The notes beneath the pieces are model-generated. The model made no database searches, was not told the DNA's origin, and saw nothing but the letters and a program-made list of their open reading frames with translations. A stretch of DNA of 64,000 bases from Umezawaea tangerina (lineage in GTDB: Bacteria > Actinomycetota > Actinomycetes > Mycobacteriales > Pseudonocardiaceae), in assembly GCF_003002815.1 (NCBI RefSeq), contig NZ_PVTF01000019.1, forward strand, positions 101,430 through 165,429. The letters are read 5' to 3'. Both the position numbers and the translations under genes were made by a program. Below are positions 55,209 to 63,213 of this stretch, piece after piece; the first letter of the stretch is position 1, and the number at the start of each line of letters is the position of its first letter.

Positions 55209-56354
55209 ATGTCGCGATCCAGCAGTACCCGCACCACCACGGCCGCAGCGGCGGCCGTGTCTGCGCTGGCGATGGCCGTGGTGGGCGTCTCCACCGCGTC
55301 CGCCGCCCCGGCGCTCACCTCAAGCGATGTCGGCGCCGCGGCGTGCGGCGCGCTGTTCGACGACTTCAACTACGGCTCCTACACCGACAGCGCCCTCCGG
55401 TCGCACGGCTGGCAGGTGCGGTCCAACGCGGGCGGTCCCGGTGTCCCCGGTGCCCGCTGGGCCCCGGAGAACGTCACGTTCCCGACGTCGGACGGCGACA
55501 AGGTGCTGCAGCTGGCGTCGGCGACGAACGGCACCGGCGCGGGCACGACGCAGACCGAGATCTTCCAAGGGGCCCAGCGGTTCCTGGAGGGCACCTACGC
55601 CAGCCGCATCCGGTTCTCCGACGCGCCCTCCGGCGGCGCGGACGGCGACCACGTCAACCAGACGTTCTTCACCATCAGCCCGCTGCGCTACAACAACGAC
55701 CCGATCTACAGCGAGCTGGACTTCTCCGAGTACCTGCCCAACGGCGGGTGGGGCGAGACCGGCCCGGTCAACTTCCAGACCAGCTGGCACACCTACACCC
55801 CCGACCCCTGGTACGCGGAGAACAAGAGCAACGCCCAGCGCCGCAGCATCAACGGCTGGCACACCGTCGTGTCCACGGTCTCCGCCGGGCACGTGAAGTA
55901 CTACATCGACGGCACGCTGGTCGCCGACCACGACCGCACCGGTCCGTTCGACGTCTACCCGCGCCAGGCGATGACGCTGAACTTCAACCAGTGGTTCATC
56001 GACACCGCCGGTCACAGCGGCGGCACGTCCACCTACCTCCAGCAGGTGGACTGGGTCTACTACGCGAAGGACCAGGTGCTCTCGCCCGCGACGGCGGTGG
56101 CCAACGCGGCCTCGTTCCGCTCGGGCGGCGTGCGCTTCAAGGACGACCTCGGCAGCGGCAGCTGCACCAGCAGCCCGCCACCCCCGACGAGCCCGACGCA
56201 GCCACCGGCCACCGGCTCCTGGGCCGCGGGCACGTTCTACGCGGTCGGCGCGACCACGACCTACGACGGCGTCACCTACCGCTGCCTCCAGCAGCACACC
56301 GCCATCGCCGGCTGGGAGCCCACGAACACCCCCGCACTCTGGCAGCGTGCCTGA
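55209..56354 (+). CDS. Secreted GH16-type glycoside hydrolase with chitin-binding-like tail
   Basis: A 381-residue exported enzyme with a 32-residue signal peptide (AVSALAMAVVGVSTASAAPA). The GH16-like jelly roll spans about 45-310 and has the catalytic ExDxxE motif in YSELDFSEYLPNGGWGETG. A Pro/Thr/Ser linker (PPPPTSPTQPP) leads to a CBM5/12-like module (WAAGTFYAVGATTTYDGVTYRCLQQHTAIAGWEPTNTPALW). The substrate could be a beta-glucan or an amino-sugar polymer; the tail and nearby das-type sites favour chitin-associated material. The next gene is a close paralogue starting within the stop codon. Confidence 0.87.
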   Translation: MSRSSSTRTTTAAAAAVSALAMAVVGVSTASAAPALTSSDVGAAACGALFDDFNYGSYTDSALRSHGWQVRSNAGGPGVPGARWAPENVTFPTSDGDKVLQLASATNGTGAGTTQTEIFQGAQRFLEGTYASRIRFSDAPSGGADGDHVNQTFFTISPLRYNNDPIYSELDFSEYLPNGGWGETGPVNFQTSWHTYTPDPWYAENKSNAQRRSINGWHTVVSTVSAGHVKYYIDGTLVADHDRTGPFDVYPRQAMTLNFNQWFIDTAGHSGGTSTYLQQVDWVYYAKDQVLSPATAVANAASFRSGGVRFKDDLGSGSCTSSPPPPTSPTQPPATGSWAAGTFYAVGATTTYDGVTYRCLQQHTAIAGWEPTNTPALWQRA

Positions 56355-57520
56355 TGGGGCGCGCGAGGACGTTCCAGGTAGCGGGTGCCGCGCTCGCCGC
56401 GGCCGTGGTGGTCGTCTCGCTCGCCACCACCGGTGGCGCGCACGGCGCGGCGGCTCCGGCCGCGGCGGCGGGCTGCGGCGTGCTGTTCGACGACTTCGAC
56501 TACACGTCGCACACCGACGGCGCGCTCGGCTCGCACGGCTGGCAGGTGCGGTCCAACGCGGGCGGGCCCGGTGTTCCGGGCGCGACCTGGGCGCCGGAGA
56601 ACGTCACGTTCCCGACGGTGGCGGGGGACAAGGTCATGCAGCTGGCCTCGTCGACCGACGGCACCTCGTCGGGCACCAAGCACACCGAGGTGCTGCAAGG
56701 GGAGCGCCGGTTCTTCGAGGGCACGTACGCGAGCCGGATCCGGTTCTCCGACGCCCCCGTGAGCGGCCCCGACGGCGACCACGTGAACCAGACGTTCTTC
56801 ACGATCAGCCCGCTGCGCTACGACAACGACCCGCTCTACAGCGAGCTGGACTTCTCCGAGTACCTGCCCAACGGCGGGTGGGGCGAGACCGGTCCGATCA
56901 ACTACCAGACCAGCTGGAACACCTACCAGCTGGAACCGTGGGTGTCGAAGAACAAGAACAACAGCCAGCGGTCCAGTGTGGACGGTTGGCACAACGTCGT
57001 CGCGACCGTCGCGGACGGGCACGTGAAGTACTACATCGACGGCACGCTGGTCGCCGACCACGACCGCTCCGGGCCGTTCGACGTGTACCCGCGCCAGGCC
57101 ATGTCGCTGAACTTCAACCAGTGGTTCATCGACCTCGCCGCGCACAACGGCGGCCTCGCCACCTACCTGGAGCAGGCCGACTGGGTCTACTACGCGAAGA
57201 ACCAGGTGCTCACGCCCGCCGCCGCGGCGGCGAACGCGGCGTCCTACCGGTCCGGCGGCGTGAAGTTCGTGGACAACCTCGTGGGCGACTGCGGCACCCC
57301 GCCGACGACCACGACGACCACCACGACCACCACGACGACGACCACCACCACGCCGGGCCAGCCTGTCGGCTGCGCGGGCGTGCCCGCGTGGCAGTGGGGT
57401 GACGTCTACCTGGAGAACGCCCGCGTCGCGCACGTCCAGCACCTGTGGCGCGCCCGCTGGTGGACGCAGGGCTCCGAGCCGGGCCTGACCGCCCAGTGGG
57501 AGGACCTCGGCCGCTGCTGA
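56354..57520 (+). CDS. Secreted GH16-type glycoside hydrolase, paralogue with poly-Thr linker
   Basis: A 388-residue exported enzyme whose ATG overlaps the upstream TGA by one base (TGATG). Over the catalytic domain it is nearly collinear with its neighbour and keeps YSELDFSEYLPNGGWGETG. It differs in its signal peptide, an uninterrupted run of 16 Thr as linker, and a different CBM5/12-like tail with the classical pattern VPAWQWGDVYLENARVAHVQHLWRARWWTQGSEPG and a terminal Cys. The pair looks like a recent tandem duplication with module divergence. Confidence 0.87.
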   Translation: MGRARTFQVAGAALAAAVVVVSLATTGGAHGAAAPAAAAGCGVLFDDFDYTSHTDGALGSHGWQVRSNAGGPGVPGATWAPENVTFPTVAGDKVMQLASSTDGTSSGTKHTEVLQGERRFFEGTYASRIRFSDAPVSGPDGDHVNQTFFTISPLRYDNDPLYSELDFSEYLPNGGWGETGPINYQTSWNTYQLEPWVSKNKNNSQRSSVDGWHNVVATVADGHVKYYIDGTLVADHDRSGPFDVYPRQAMSLNFNQWFIDLAAHNGGLATYLEQADWVYYAKNQVLTPAAAAANAASYRSGGVKFVDNLVGDCGTPPTTTTTTTTTTTTTTTTPGQPVGCAGVPAWQWGDVYLENARVAHVQHLWRARWWTQGSEPGLTAQWEDLGRC

Positions 57521-57524
57521 GCCT

Positions 57525-57558
57525 CGGCGGGTGCGGTCGCAGGAGACCGCACCCGCCG
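57525..57558 (+). terminator. Terminator after the GH16 pair
   Basis: Perfect 14-bp stem CGGCGGGTGCGGTC with its complement and a 6-nt loop, 5 nt after the stop. Confidence 0.85.
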
Positions 57559-57623
57559 GGTTTCCGCGCGGTCGGCGCGCACGCGTCTGCCGTCCGTTCA
57601 CCCGGCACCACTAGGTTGGTCGC

Positions 57624-58568
57624 GTGGTGACCATCGAGGACGTGCGGGCCGCTGCCGACCGGATCGCGGGGCGGGTGGTGCGCACTCCGCTGCTGGAGGT
57701 CGAGCGGCTGTCCGACGAGCTGGGCTCGCGGGTGTTCGCGAAGGCGGAGAACCTCCAGCACGCGGGCAGCTTCAAGATCCGGGGCGTGCTGAACGCCTTG
57801 CTGCGCAAGAAGGAACGCGGCCTGCTGCCCACCGGGGTGGTGACGTTCTCCGCGGGCAACCACGCGGCGGCGACCGCGTGCGCCGGGCAGCTGCTCGGTG
57901 TCCGGGTGGTCGTCTGCATGCCTCCGGGAGCGGTCCCGGCCAAGGTCGACGCGGTCCGCCGGTACGGCGGTGAGATCGCGTTCACGCCGAACCTGCTGAT
58001 CGACGCCGAGGCGCTGTCCACCGAGCGCGGCTACCCCCTGCTGCACCCGTTCGACGACCTCGACGTGATCGCGGGCCAGGGCACGGTGGGCCTGGAGCTG
58101 GTCGAGGCCGGTCCGCCACCGGACCTCGTGCTCGTGCCGGTCGGCGGCGGCGGGCTGATCAGCGGAGTGGCGGCGGCCGTGAAAGCGCTCGCGCCGCAGG
58201 CCGCCGTGATCGGCGTCGAGCCGGTCACCGCCCCCGCGATGAGCCACGCCCTGCGGATGGGCGGCGCCGCGCCGCTGCCGATCCGACCGGTGTCCCTGGC
58301 CGACGGGCTGGCCGCGCCGTTCGCGGGGATCAAGACGTTCGCGCACGTCAAGGAGTACGTCGACGAGGTCGTCGAGGTCACCGAGGACGCCATCCGCGAC
58401 GCCTGGTGGAGCGTGGTCGACGCGACCAAGCTGCTGGTCGAGCCGTCCGCCGTCGTCGGTCTCGCCGCCGTCCGCTCCGGCCTGGTCACCCCACCCGCCG
58501 GTGGTGTCACCGTGCTCGTGCTGTCCGGCGGCAACACCGGTCTGGCCGCACTCGCCGGCTCGGTCTGA
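57624..58568 (+). CDS. PLP-dependent threonine/serine dehydratase-family enzyme
   Basis: A 314-residue fold-type II PLP enzyme. The PLP lysine is in HAGSFKIRGVLNAL, the substrate loop in TFSAGNHAAATA and the phosphate cup in PVGGGGLISGV. There is no C-terminal ACT regulatory domain, so it resembles catabolic threonine dehydratase or serine racemase rather than biosynthetic IlvA. It is followed after about 200 nt by an opine/alanine-dehydrogenase-like gene on the same strand. A functional link is only a guess. Confidence 0.88.
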   Translation: MVTIEDVRAAADRIAGRVVRTPLLEVERLSDELGSRVFAKAENLQHAGSFKIRGVLNALLRKKERGLLPTGVVTFSAGNHAAATACAGQLLGVRVVVCMPPGAVPAKVDAVRRYGGEIAFTPNLLIDAEALSTERGYPLLHPFDDLDVIAGQGTVGLELVEAGPPPDLVLVPVGGGGLISGVAAAVKALAPQAAVIGVEPVTAPAMSHALRMGGAAPLPIRPVSLADGLAAPFAGIKTFAHVKEYVDEVVEVTEDAIRDAWWSVVDATKLLVEPSAVVGLAAVRSGLVTPPAGGVTVLVLSGGNTGLAALAGSV

Positions 58569-58769
58569 GCCCGCGGTACGTCACCCCGCCGCGTCGATTT
58601 CCACCGGCCCGCGTTTTTCCGACCGGAACCCCGTCGATTTCCCCGCGCCCCGACCGAAAACGCCACCCGGCTGACCGGTGGAAAATGGCGTAGGGTCGGC
58701 CAGGCCAGATTTCAGCTGGTCAACAGTCGTGCGATCGGTTTCTCAGTCGTGCGCGAAAAGGGGATTCAG

Positions 58770-59903
58770 GTGGACCTGCTCACACTCGGAGTGATCTCTC
58801 GGTCGAGCAAGGAGAATGAACGCCGACTGCCGATCCACCCGTCGCACTTCGACCGGATGGACGCCGACCTGCTGGCCGTGACCTACCTCGAGCACGGTTA
58901 CGGCGAACGCTTCGGCGTCTCCGACGAACGCCTCGCCTCGCAGGTCGCGGGCCTGCGCACCCGCGCGGAGCTCATCGCCGAATGCGACGTCGTCCTGCTC
59001 GCCAAGCCCCTGCCCGGTGACGTGGCCGGCCTGCGTGACGGCCAGGTGCTGTGGGGCTGGCCGCACTGCGTCCAGGACGAGAAGCTCACCCAGTCCGCCA
59101 TCGACCGCAGGCTGACCGTCATCGCGTTCGAGGCGATGAACCACTGGACCAGCGACGGCTCGTTCGGCCTGCACGTCTTCCACAAGAACAACGAGCTCGC
59201 CGGCTACTGCTCCGTCCTGCACGCGCTGGAGCAGGTCGGCTCCACCGGCGACTACGGCAGGCGCATGCGCGCCGTCGTCATCGGCTTCGGCGCCACCGCC
59301 CGCGGCGCCGTCACGGCGCTCAACGCCCTCGGCGTCCACGACGTCCACGTCCTCACCAACCGCGACGTCGCCGCCGTCAGCTCCCCCATCCCGTCCTCCG
59401 TCATGGTCCAGTTCGACCACGACGACGAAGACCCCCGCCGCAGCCACGCCGACACCGAGGACGGTCGCGTCCCGCTCGCCGAGTTCCTCGCGGGCCACGA
59501 CATCATCGTCAACTGCGTCCTCCAGGACACCGCCGCCCCGCTCACGTTCCTCATCGACGCCGACCTCCCCACCCTCCCGCCCGGCACCCTCATCGTCGAC
59601 GTCTCCTGCGACGAGGGCATGGGCTTCAGCTGGGCCCGCCCCACCACCTTCGCCGCCCCCACCTTCGTGGTCGGCGACAACATCACCTACTACGCCGTCG
59701 ACCACAGCCCTTCCCACCTGTGGAACTCCGCCACCTGGGAAATCAGCGAGGCTCTACTACCCCACATCCGCACCGTCCTCTCCGGCCACCCCACCTGGGA
59801 AAAAGACGAAACCATCCGCCGCGCCATCGAAATCGCCAACGGCACCATCCGCAACCCAGCCATCCTCGCTTTCCAAAACCGCCCCGCCGAATACCCCCAC
59901 TAA
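58770..59903 (+). CDS. AlaDH/PNT-family dehydrogenase, possible N5-(carboxyethyl)ornithine synthase
   Basis: A 377-residue NAD(P)-dependent enzyme. The N-terminal AlaDH/PNT-like part reads TLGVISRSSKENERRLPIHPSHFDRM, with LLAKPLPGDVAGL and LWGWPHCVQDEKLTQ. The central Rossmann fold has VVIGFGATARGAVTALNALG. The layout matches proteins annotated as N5-(carboxyethyl)ornithine synthase, an opine dehydrogenase, but the substrate is unproven. I prefer the GTG at 58770, behind AAAAGGGG, to the GTG at 58749. Its 3' third has an extremely C-rich coding strand leading into repeat copy B. Confidence 0.7.
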   Translation: MDLLTLGVISRSSKENERRLPIHPSHFDRMDADLLAVTYLEHGYGERFGVSDERLASQVAGLRTRAELIAECDVVLLAKPLPGDVAGLRDGQVLWGWPHCVQDEKLTQSAIDRRLTVIAFEAMNHWTSDGSFGLHVFHKNNELAGYCSVLHALEQVGSTGDYGRRMRAVVIGFGATARGAVTALNALGVHDVHVLTNRDVAAVSSPIPSSVMVQFDHDDEDPRRSHADTEDGRVPLAEFLAGHDIIVNCVLQDTAAPLTFLIDADLPTLPPGTLIVDVSCDEGMGFSWARPTTFAAPTFVVGDNITYYAVDHSPSHLWNSATWEISEALLPHIRTVLSGHPTWEKDETIRRAIEIANGTIRNPAILAFQNRPAEYPH

Positions 59904-60009
59904 CCAAACGCAAAGCCGCCACCCCACACCCGGCGCAAAGCTCCCGCCCGTTTTGTCCGACGCGCAGCGAGGATGCCCTGTCCAACGGCGGAGCCGAGGA
60001 TCCGCAGTT

Positions 60010-60312
60010 GGGCGCAGCCCGCCAGCGCGCATCCGGCGCGGAGCGCCTGGGGCCTTGTCGGCGCCAGCCGATGCCTGTGTCAGGCGCAGCCTGATGTCTG
60101 GCGAAGCCAGATCCCCTCCCGCCCCCGATACACAGCGCCCTCCTGCCCCACCCCTGTTTGTCAAGACAGCTTCATCGTCTTGATAAACAGGGGTGGGGCA
60201 TTGAGACAATCGCGCGCCGGGGGCAGGGCTTCACCAGGGGCTGGAGGGACGAAAACCGGCTTCCCCAGGGGAGCACAACGCACCGGGCCCAGGCCCCCGG
60301 GCGGGGTCGAGA
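60010..60312 (+). repeat. Modular dispersed repeat, copy B
   Basis: Matches the minus strand of 15380-15730. Its hairpin (60146-60198) has 22-nt arms with one G-T pair around AGCTTCATC. Shared modules run from GGGCGCAGCCC through CATCCGGCGCGGAGCGCCTG and the hairpin to GCACAACGCACCGGG at the far end. Just upstream (59953-60009) a further GTCCGACGCGCAGCGAGGATG module occurs that in copy A is located inside the element, so modules are rearranged. It fills the 448-nt gap between 59903 and 60352. Confidence 0.82.
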
Positions 60313-60324
60313 GCCCGACCCCGC
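60301..60324 (-). terminator. Terminator-like hairpin at the end of the spermidine-synthase-like gene
   Basis: GCGGGGTC / GACCCCGC, a perfect 8-bp stem with an 8-nt loop, 28 nt downstream of the minus-strand stop at 60352. Confidence 0.55.
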
Positions 60325-60351
60325 CAACACACAACGCCCAACCTCACGCCA

Positions 60352-61221
60352 TCACTCCGCCGGCAACCCCCAAGTCCCAGGCGGCGGACTAGGCGACCGA
60401 GTAGCCGTCACATCCGTGGTCGCCTTCGCCCCACCGATGAACTTCACCAGCGAACCCCCGTGCTCCACCCTCCCCGGGAACGGGTCCCCCGCCGTCCTCC
60501 GCACCAGCTGCTCGATCGGCAGCTCCACCGCCGACCCCAGGATCACCAGGTTGCCGAACCTCCGCCCCCGCAGGATCCCCGGCTCCGCGATCACCGCCAC
60601 GTGTTCGAACACCGCCCGCACCGTCGCCGCTTGGGCCCGTGCGTAGACCAACCCGTTCCCGTCCCCGATGTTCGACGCGTAGACCCCGCTCGCCACCATC
60701 GTCCGGGCGGCTTCCCGGACGTACTCGACCGACGTCAGGTGGGCTGGTGTCCGCGCCCCGGAGAACACGTCCGACACCACGAGGTCGAAGGTGTCGGTCG
60801 GGGCTCGTGACATCACTTCGCGCGCGTCGCCGTTGCGCATGCGGATCCGGGCGTTCTTGTCCGTCGGCAGTGCCCGCCGCAGCAGTTCGATCAGCGCGCC
60901 GTCGATCTCCACCACCTGCTGCGTGGATCGCGGTCGGGTCGCCGCGATGTAGCGCGGCAGGGTGAACCCGCCGCCGCCGAGGTGCAGTGCGCGGATCGGT
61001 CTGCCGGTGGGGGCGAGCAGGTCCACGAGGTGGGCGAGGCGTTGGACGTACTCGAACTCGAGGTGGGTCGGGTCGTCCAGGTCCACGTGGGACTGGGCGG
61101 TGCCGTTGAGGCGCAGGAGCCAGGCGTTGGGGCGGTCGGGGTCCGGCGACAGTTCGGCCGTGCCGGAGTCGACCTGCTCGCTCACCGTCTGGGGTGTGTT
61201 CCTGCCGCGTGCCACGCCCAC
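60352..61221 (-). CDS. Spermidine synthase-like SAM-binding protein
   Basis: About 289 residues with a spermidine-synthase-like Rossmann fold. Features are LEFEYVQRLAHLVDLL, the glycine loop ALHLGGGGFTLPRYI, the acidic residue in VVEIDGALIELL, NGDAREVM and FDLVVSDVFSGARTP. This soluble group in actinobacteria is annotated as spermidine synthase or fused-MFS-type methyltransferase; polyamine synthesis is unproven. The start is uncertain among GTGs at 61221 and 61215 and an ATG at 61272. It is followed by repeat copy B. Confidence 0.75.
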   Translation of the reverse strand: MGVARGRNTPQTVSEQVDSGTAELSPDPDRPNAWLLRLNGTAQSHVDLDDPTHLEFEYVQRLAHLVDLLAPTGRPIRALHLGGGGFTLPRYIAATRPRSTQQVVEIDGALIELLRRALPTDKNARIRMRNGDAREVMSRAPTDTFDLVVSDVFSGARTPAHLTSVEYVREAARTMVASGVYASNIGDGNGLVYARAQAATVRAVFEHVAVIAEPGILRGRRFGNLVILGSAVELPIEQLVRRTAGDPFPGRVEHGGSLVKFIGGAKATTDVTATRSPSPPPGTWGLPAE

Positions 61222-61378
61222 CAGTATCCGCCATCCCCGGAGGTGGACCTGACGACCGGCTTGCCCGAACACCCCTGGATCGGCTGCCCGTACCCCCTAA
61301 TAGGAGACCGGGTCGAGCCGGAACGGGTGCGCGCTGTCACGATACGGGGCAGCACACGCTCAACCCTGGAGGAACCCC

Positions 61379-61741
61379 GTGCAGATCGCGGCGAACATCT
61401 TGGTCGGCCTGGTGGCGATCATCCACTTCTACATCCTCGTGCTGGAGATGTTCCTCTGGGACAAGCCGCGCGGCATGAAGGCGTTCGGCTTCACCGAGGA
61501 GTACGCGAAGGAGACCAAGGCGCTCGGCGCCAACCAGGGCCTCTACAACGGCTTCCTGGGCGCGGGCCTGCTGTACTCGCTGGTCGTCGACGGGCAGCCG
61601 TCGTTCCAGTTCGCCGTGTTCTTCCTGGTGTGCGTGATCGTGGCGGGCATCTACGGCGCGCTGACCGCGAGCAAGCGGATCATCTTCGTGCAGACCCTGC
61701 CCGCGACGGTCGCGCTGATCGCGGTGCTGGTCACTCACTGA
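61379..61741 (+). CDS. DUF1304 membrane protein
   Basis: A 120-residue protein with four hydrophobic spans. It begins MQIAANILVGLVAIIHFYILVLEMFLWDKPRGMKAFG and has the conserved ALGANQGLYNGFLGAGLL. DUF1304 proteins are small integral membrane proteins of unknown role. The GTG start follows GGAGGAA. It is convergent with the YibE/F gene, overlapping by 7 nt. Confidence 0.9.
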   Translation: MQIAANILVGLVAIIHFYILVLEMFLWDKPRGMKAFGFTEEYAKETKALGANQGLYNGFLGAGLLYSLVVDGQPSFQFAVFFLVCVIVAGIYGALTASKRIIFVQTLPATVALIAVLVTH

Positions 61742-63126
61742 GGCCTGCGCCACGGCCCCTTGTCCGGGTGGTACCCGGTGTAGATGTCGCCGGACAGCCT
61801 CGCCACCGGTCGCCTCCGCCTGCGCGGGGCGACCGGTTCGGGCTCCAGGTCCGGTTCGGGCTCGGGTTCCGGTTCCGGTTCCTCCACAGTGGACACGGGC
61901 TCCCGCGAGGCCACGATCGCGGCCAGCACCGTGGTCACCGGCACCGCGGCGACCAGACCGATGCTGCCGACCAGCGTCCGCACGATCTCCTGGGCGACCT
62001 GCTGCGCGGTGAAGATCTCGCCGAGCCCGCGCCCGGACAGCGCGAACGCCAGCAGCACCGGCAGCGCGGCACCCGCGTACGCCATGACCAGCGTGTTCAC
62101 CACCGACGACAGGTGGTCGCGGCCGATCCGCAGGCCCGCGATGTACAGCTCGCGGGTGGTCAGCGACGGGTTCGCCCTCCGCAGCTCCCACACCGCGCTG
62201 GTCTGGGTGACCGTCACGTCGTCCAGCACGCCGAGCGCGCCGATCAGCGCCGCGGCCAGCAGCAGTCCCCGCGTGTCGATGCCGTGGCCGAGCAGCGCGA
62301 TGACGTTCGCCGTCTCCTCGTCCAGCCCGGTGAGCTTCGCGAACGCCGAGAACAGGGCGCCGAGCGTGCCGATGACGACCAGGCTGACGAGGGTGCCGAG
62401 CACCGCCGTGGACGTCCGCGCGGTCAGCCCGTGCGTGAGGTACAGCACGATGAACATGATCAGTCCGGCGCCCACCACGGCCACGGTCAGCGGGTTCTCG
62501 CCCGCCAGGATCGCGGGCAGCACGAACATGATCAGCACCACGAAGCTGAGGACCAGCGCGCCCAGCGCGGCCAGCCCCTGCTTGCGGCCCAGGACCAGCA
62601 CGGCCAGCACGAACAGCACCGCGAGCAGCGTCAGCGGCAGTCCGCGCTGGAAGTCGACTACCTGGTAGGACTGCGGGTTCTTCGGGTCGGCGCCGGAGTA
62701 GGCCAGCACCACCGCGTCGCCCGCGGTGAACTTCGGCGTGGCGGGCTCGTCGGGCACCGGGAGCGTCAGCGTCGTGCCCGCGGCGTTGCCGTCGGTGGTC
62801 TTCACCGTCACCAGGAAGCAGTTGCCCGTGCCCGCCTGCCCGCCGCACGACCCCTGCACCACACCGGTCACGTCGGCCTTGACCGGCGTCTGGTGCAGAC
62901 CGAGCTGCGCGCCGGTCTTCTGGTCGTGGCCGAACGGGTACAGCACCAGTGCGCCCACCACGGTGGCCAGCACCAGCGGCAGCAGCAGGACCAGCAGCAG
63001 CTTGCGGACCTGTCTGGACGCCGGTTCCGCCGGACCGTGCCCATGGCCGTGGCCGTGCCCCGTGCTCGGCTGGGCTCGACGGCGGCGTCGTCCGGTCGGC
63101 AGCTTGTCCTCCACGGCGCCCATCAT
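61735..63126 (-). CDS. YibE/F-family membrane protein
   Basis: A 463-residue multi-span protein of the YibE/F family. The cytoplasmic N-terminus has a GHGHGHGHG run, then one span, an extracytoplasmic domain with two Cys (VVQGSCGGQAGTGNCF), then seven or so spans with GLLLAAALIGALGVLDDVTVTQTSAVWELRRANP. Near the C-terminus is an acidic EPEPEPEPEPDLEPEP run followed by an RRRRRP patch. The family is thought to be membrane transport-related but no substrate is established. The His-rich head suggests metal binding, which is inference. Confidence 0.88.
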   Translation of the reverse strand: MMGAVEDKLPTGRRRRRAQPSTGHGHGHGHGPAEPASRQVRKLLLVLLLPLVLATVVGALVLYPFGHDQKTGAQLGLHQTPVKADVTGVVQGSCGGQAGTGNCFLVTVKTTDGNAAGTTLTLPVPDEPATPKFTAGDAVVLAYSGADPKNPQSYQVVDFQRGLPLTLLAVLFVLAVLVLGRKQGLAALGALVLSFVVLIMFVLPAILAGENPLTVAVVGAGLIMFIVLYLTHGLTARTSTAVLGTLVSLVVIGTLGALFSAFAKLTGLDEETANVIALLGHGIDTRGLLLAAALIGALGVLDDVTVTQTSAVWELRRANPSLTTRELYIAGLRIGRDHLSSVVNTLVMAYAGAALPVLLAFALSGRGLGEIFTAQQVAQEIVRTLVGSIGLVAAVPVTTVLAAIVASREPVSTVEEPEPEPEPEPDLEPEPVAPRRRRRPVARLSGDIYTGYHPDKGPWRRPQ

Positions 63127-63213
63127 TCACGACCGGCTAGGGGGGACCGCTACGCGGACGGTCGACGGGTCAGGGGTTCTGCTGAACGGGTGCACCGGGC
63201 CACACTCGGTGAC

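Noticed and set aside
39621..57520. Secondary-metabolite biosynthetic cluster
   Set aside because: No PKS, NRPS, terpene or RiPP core genes are present; the contents are carbohydrate uptake and hydrolysis.
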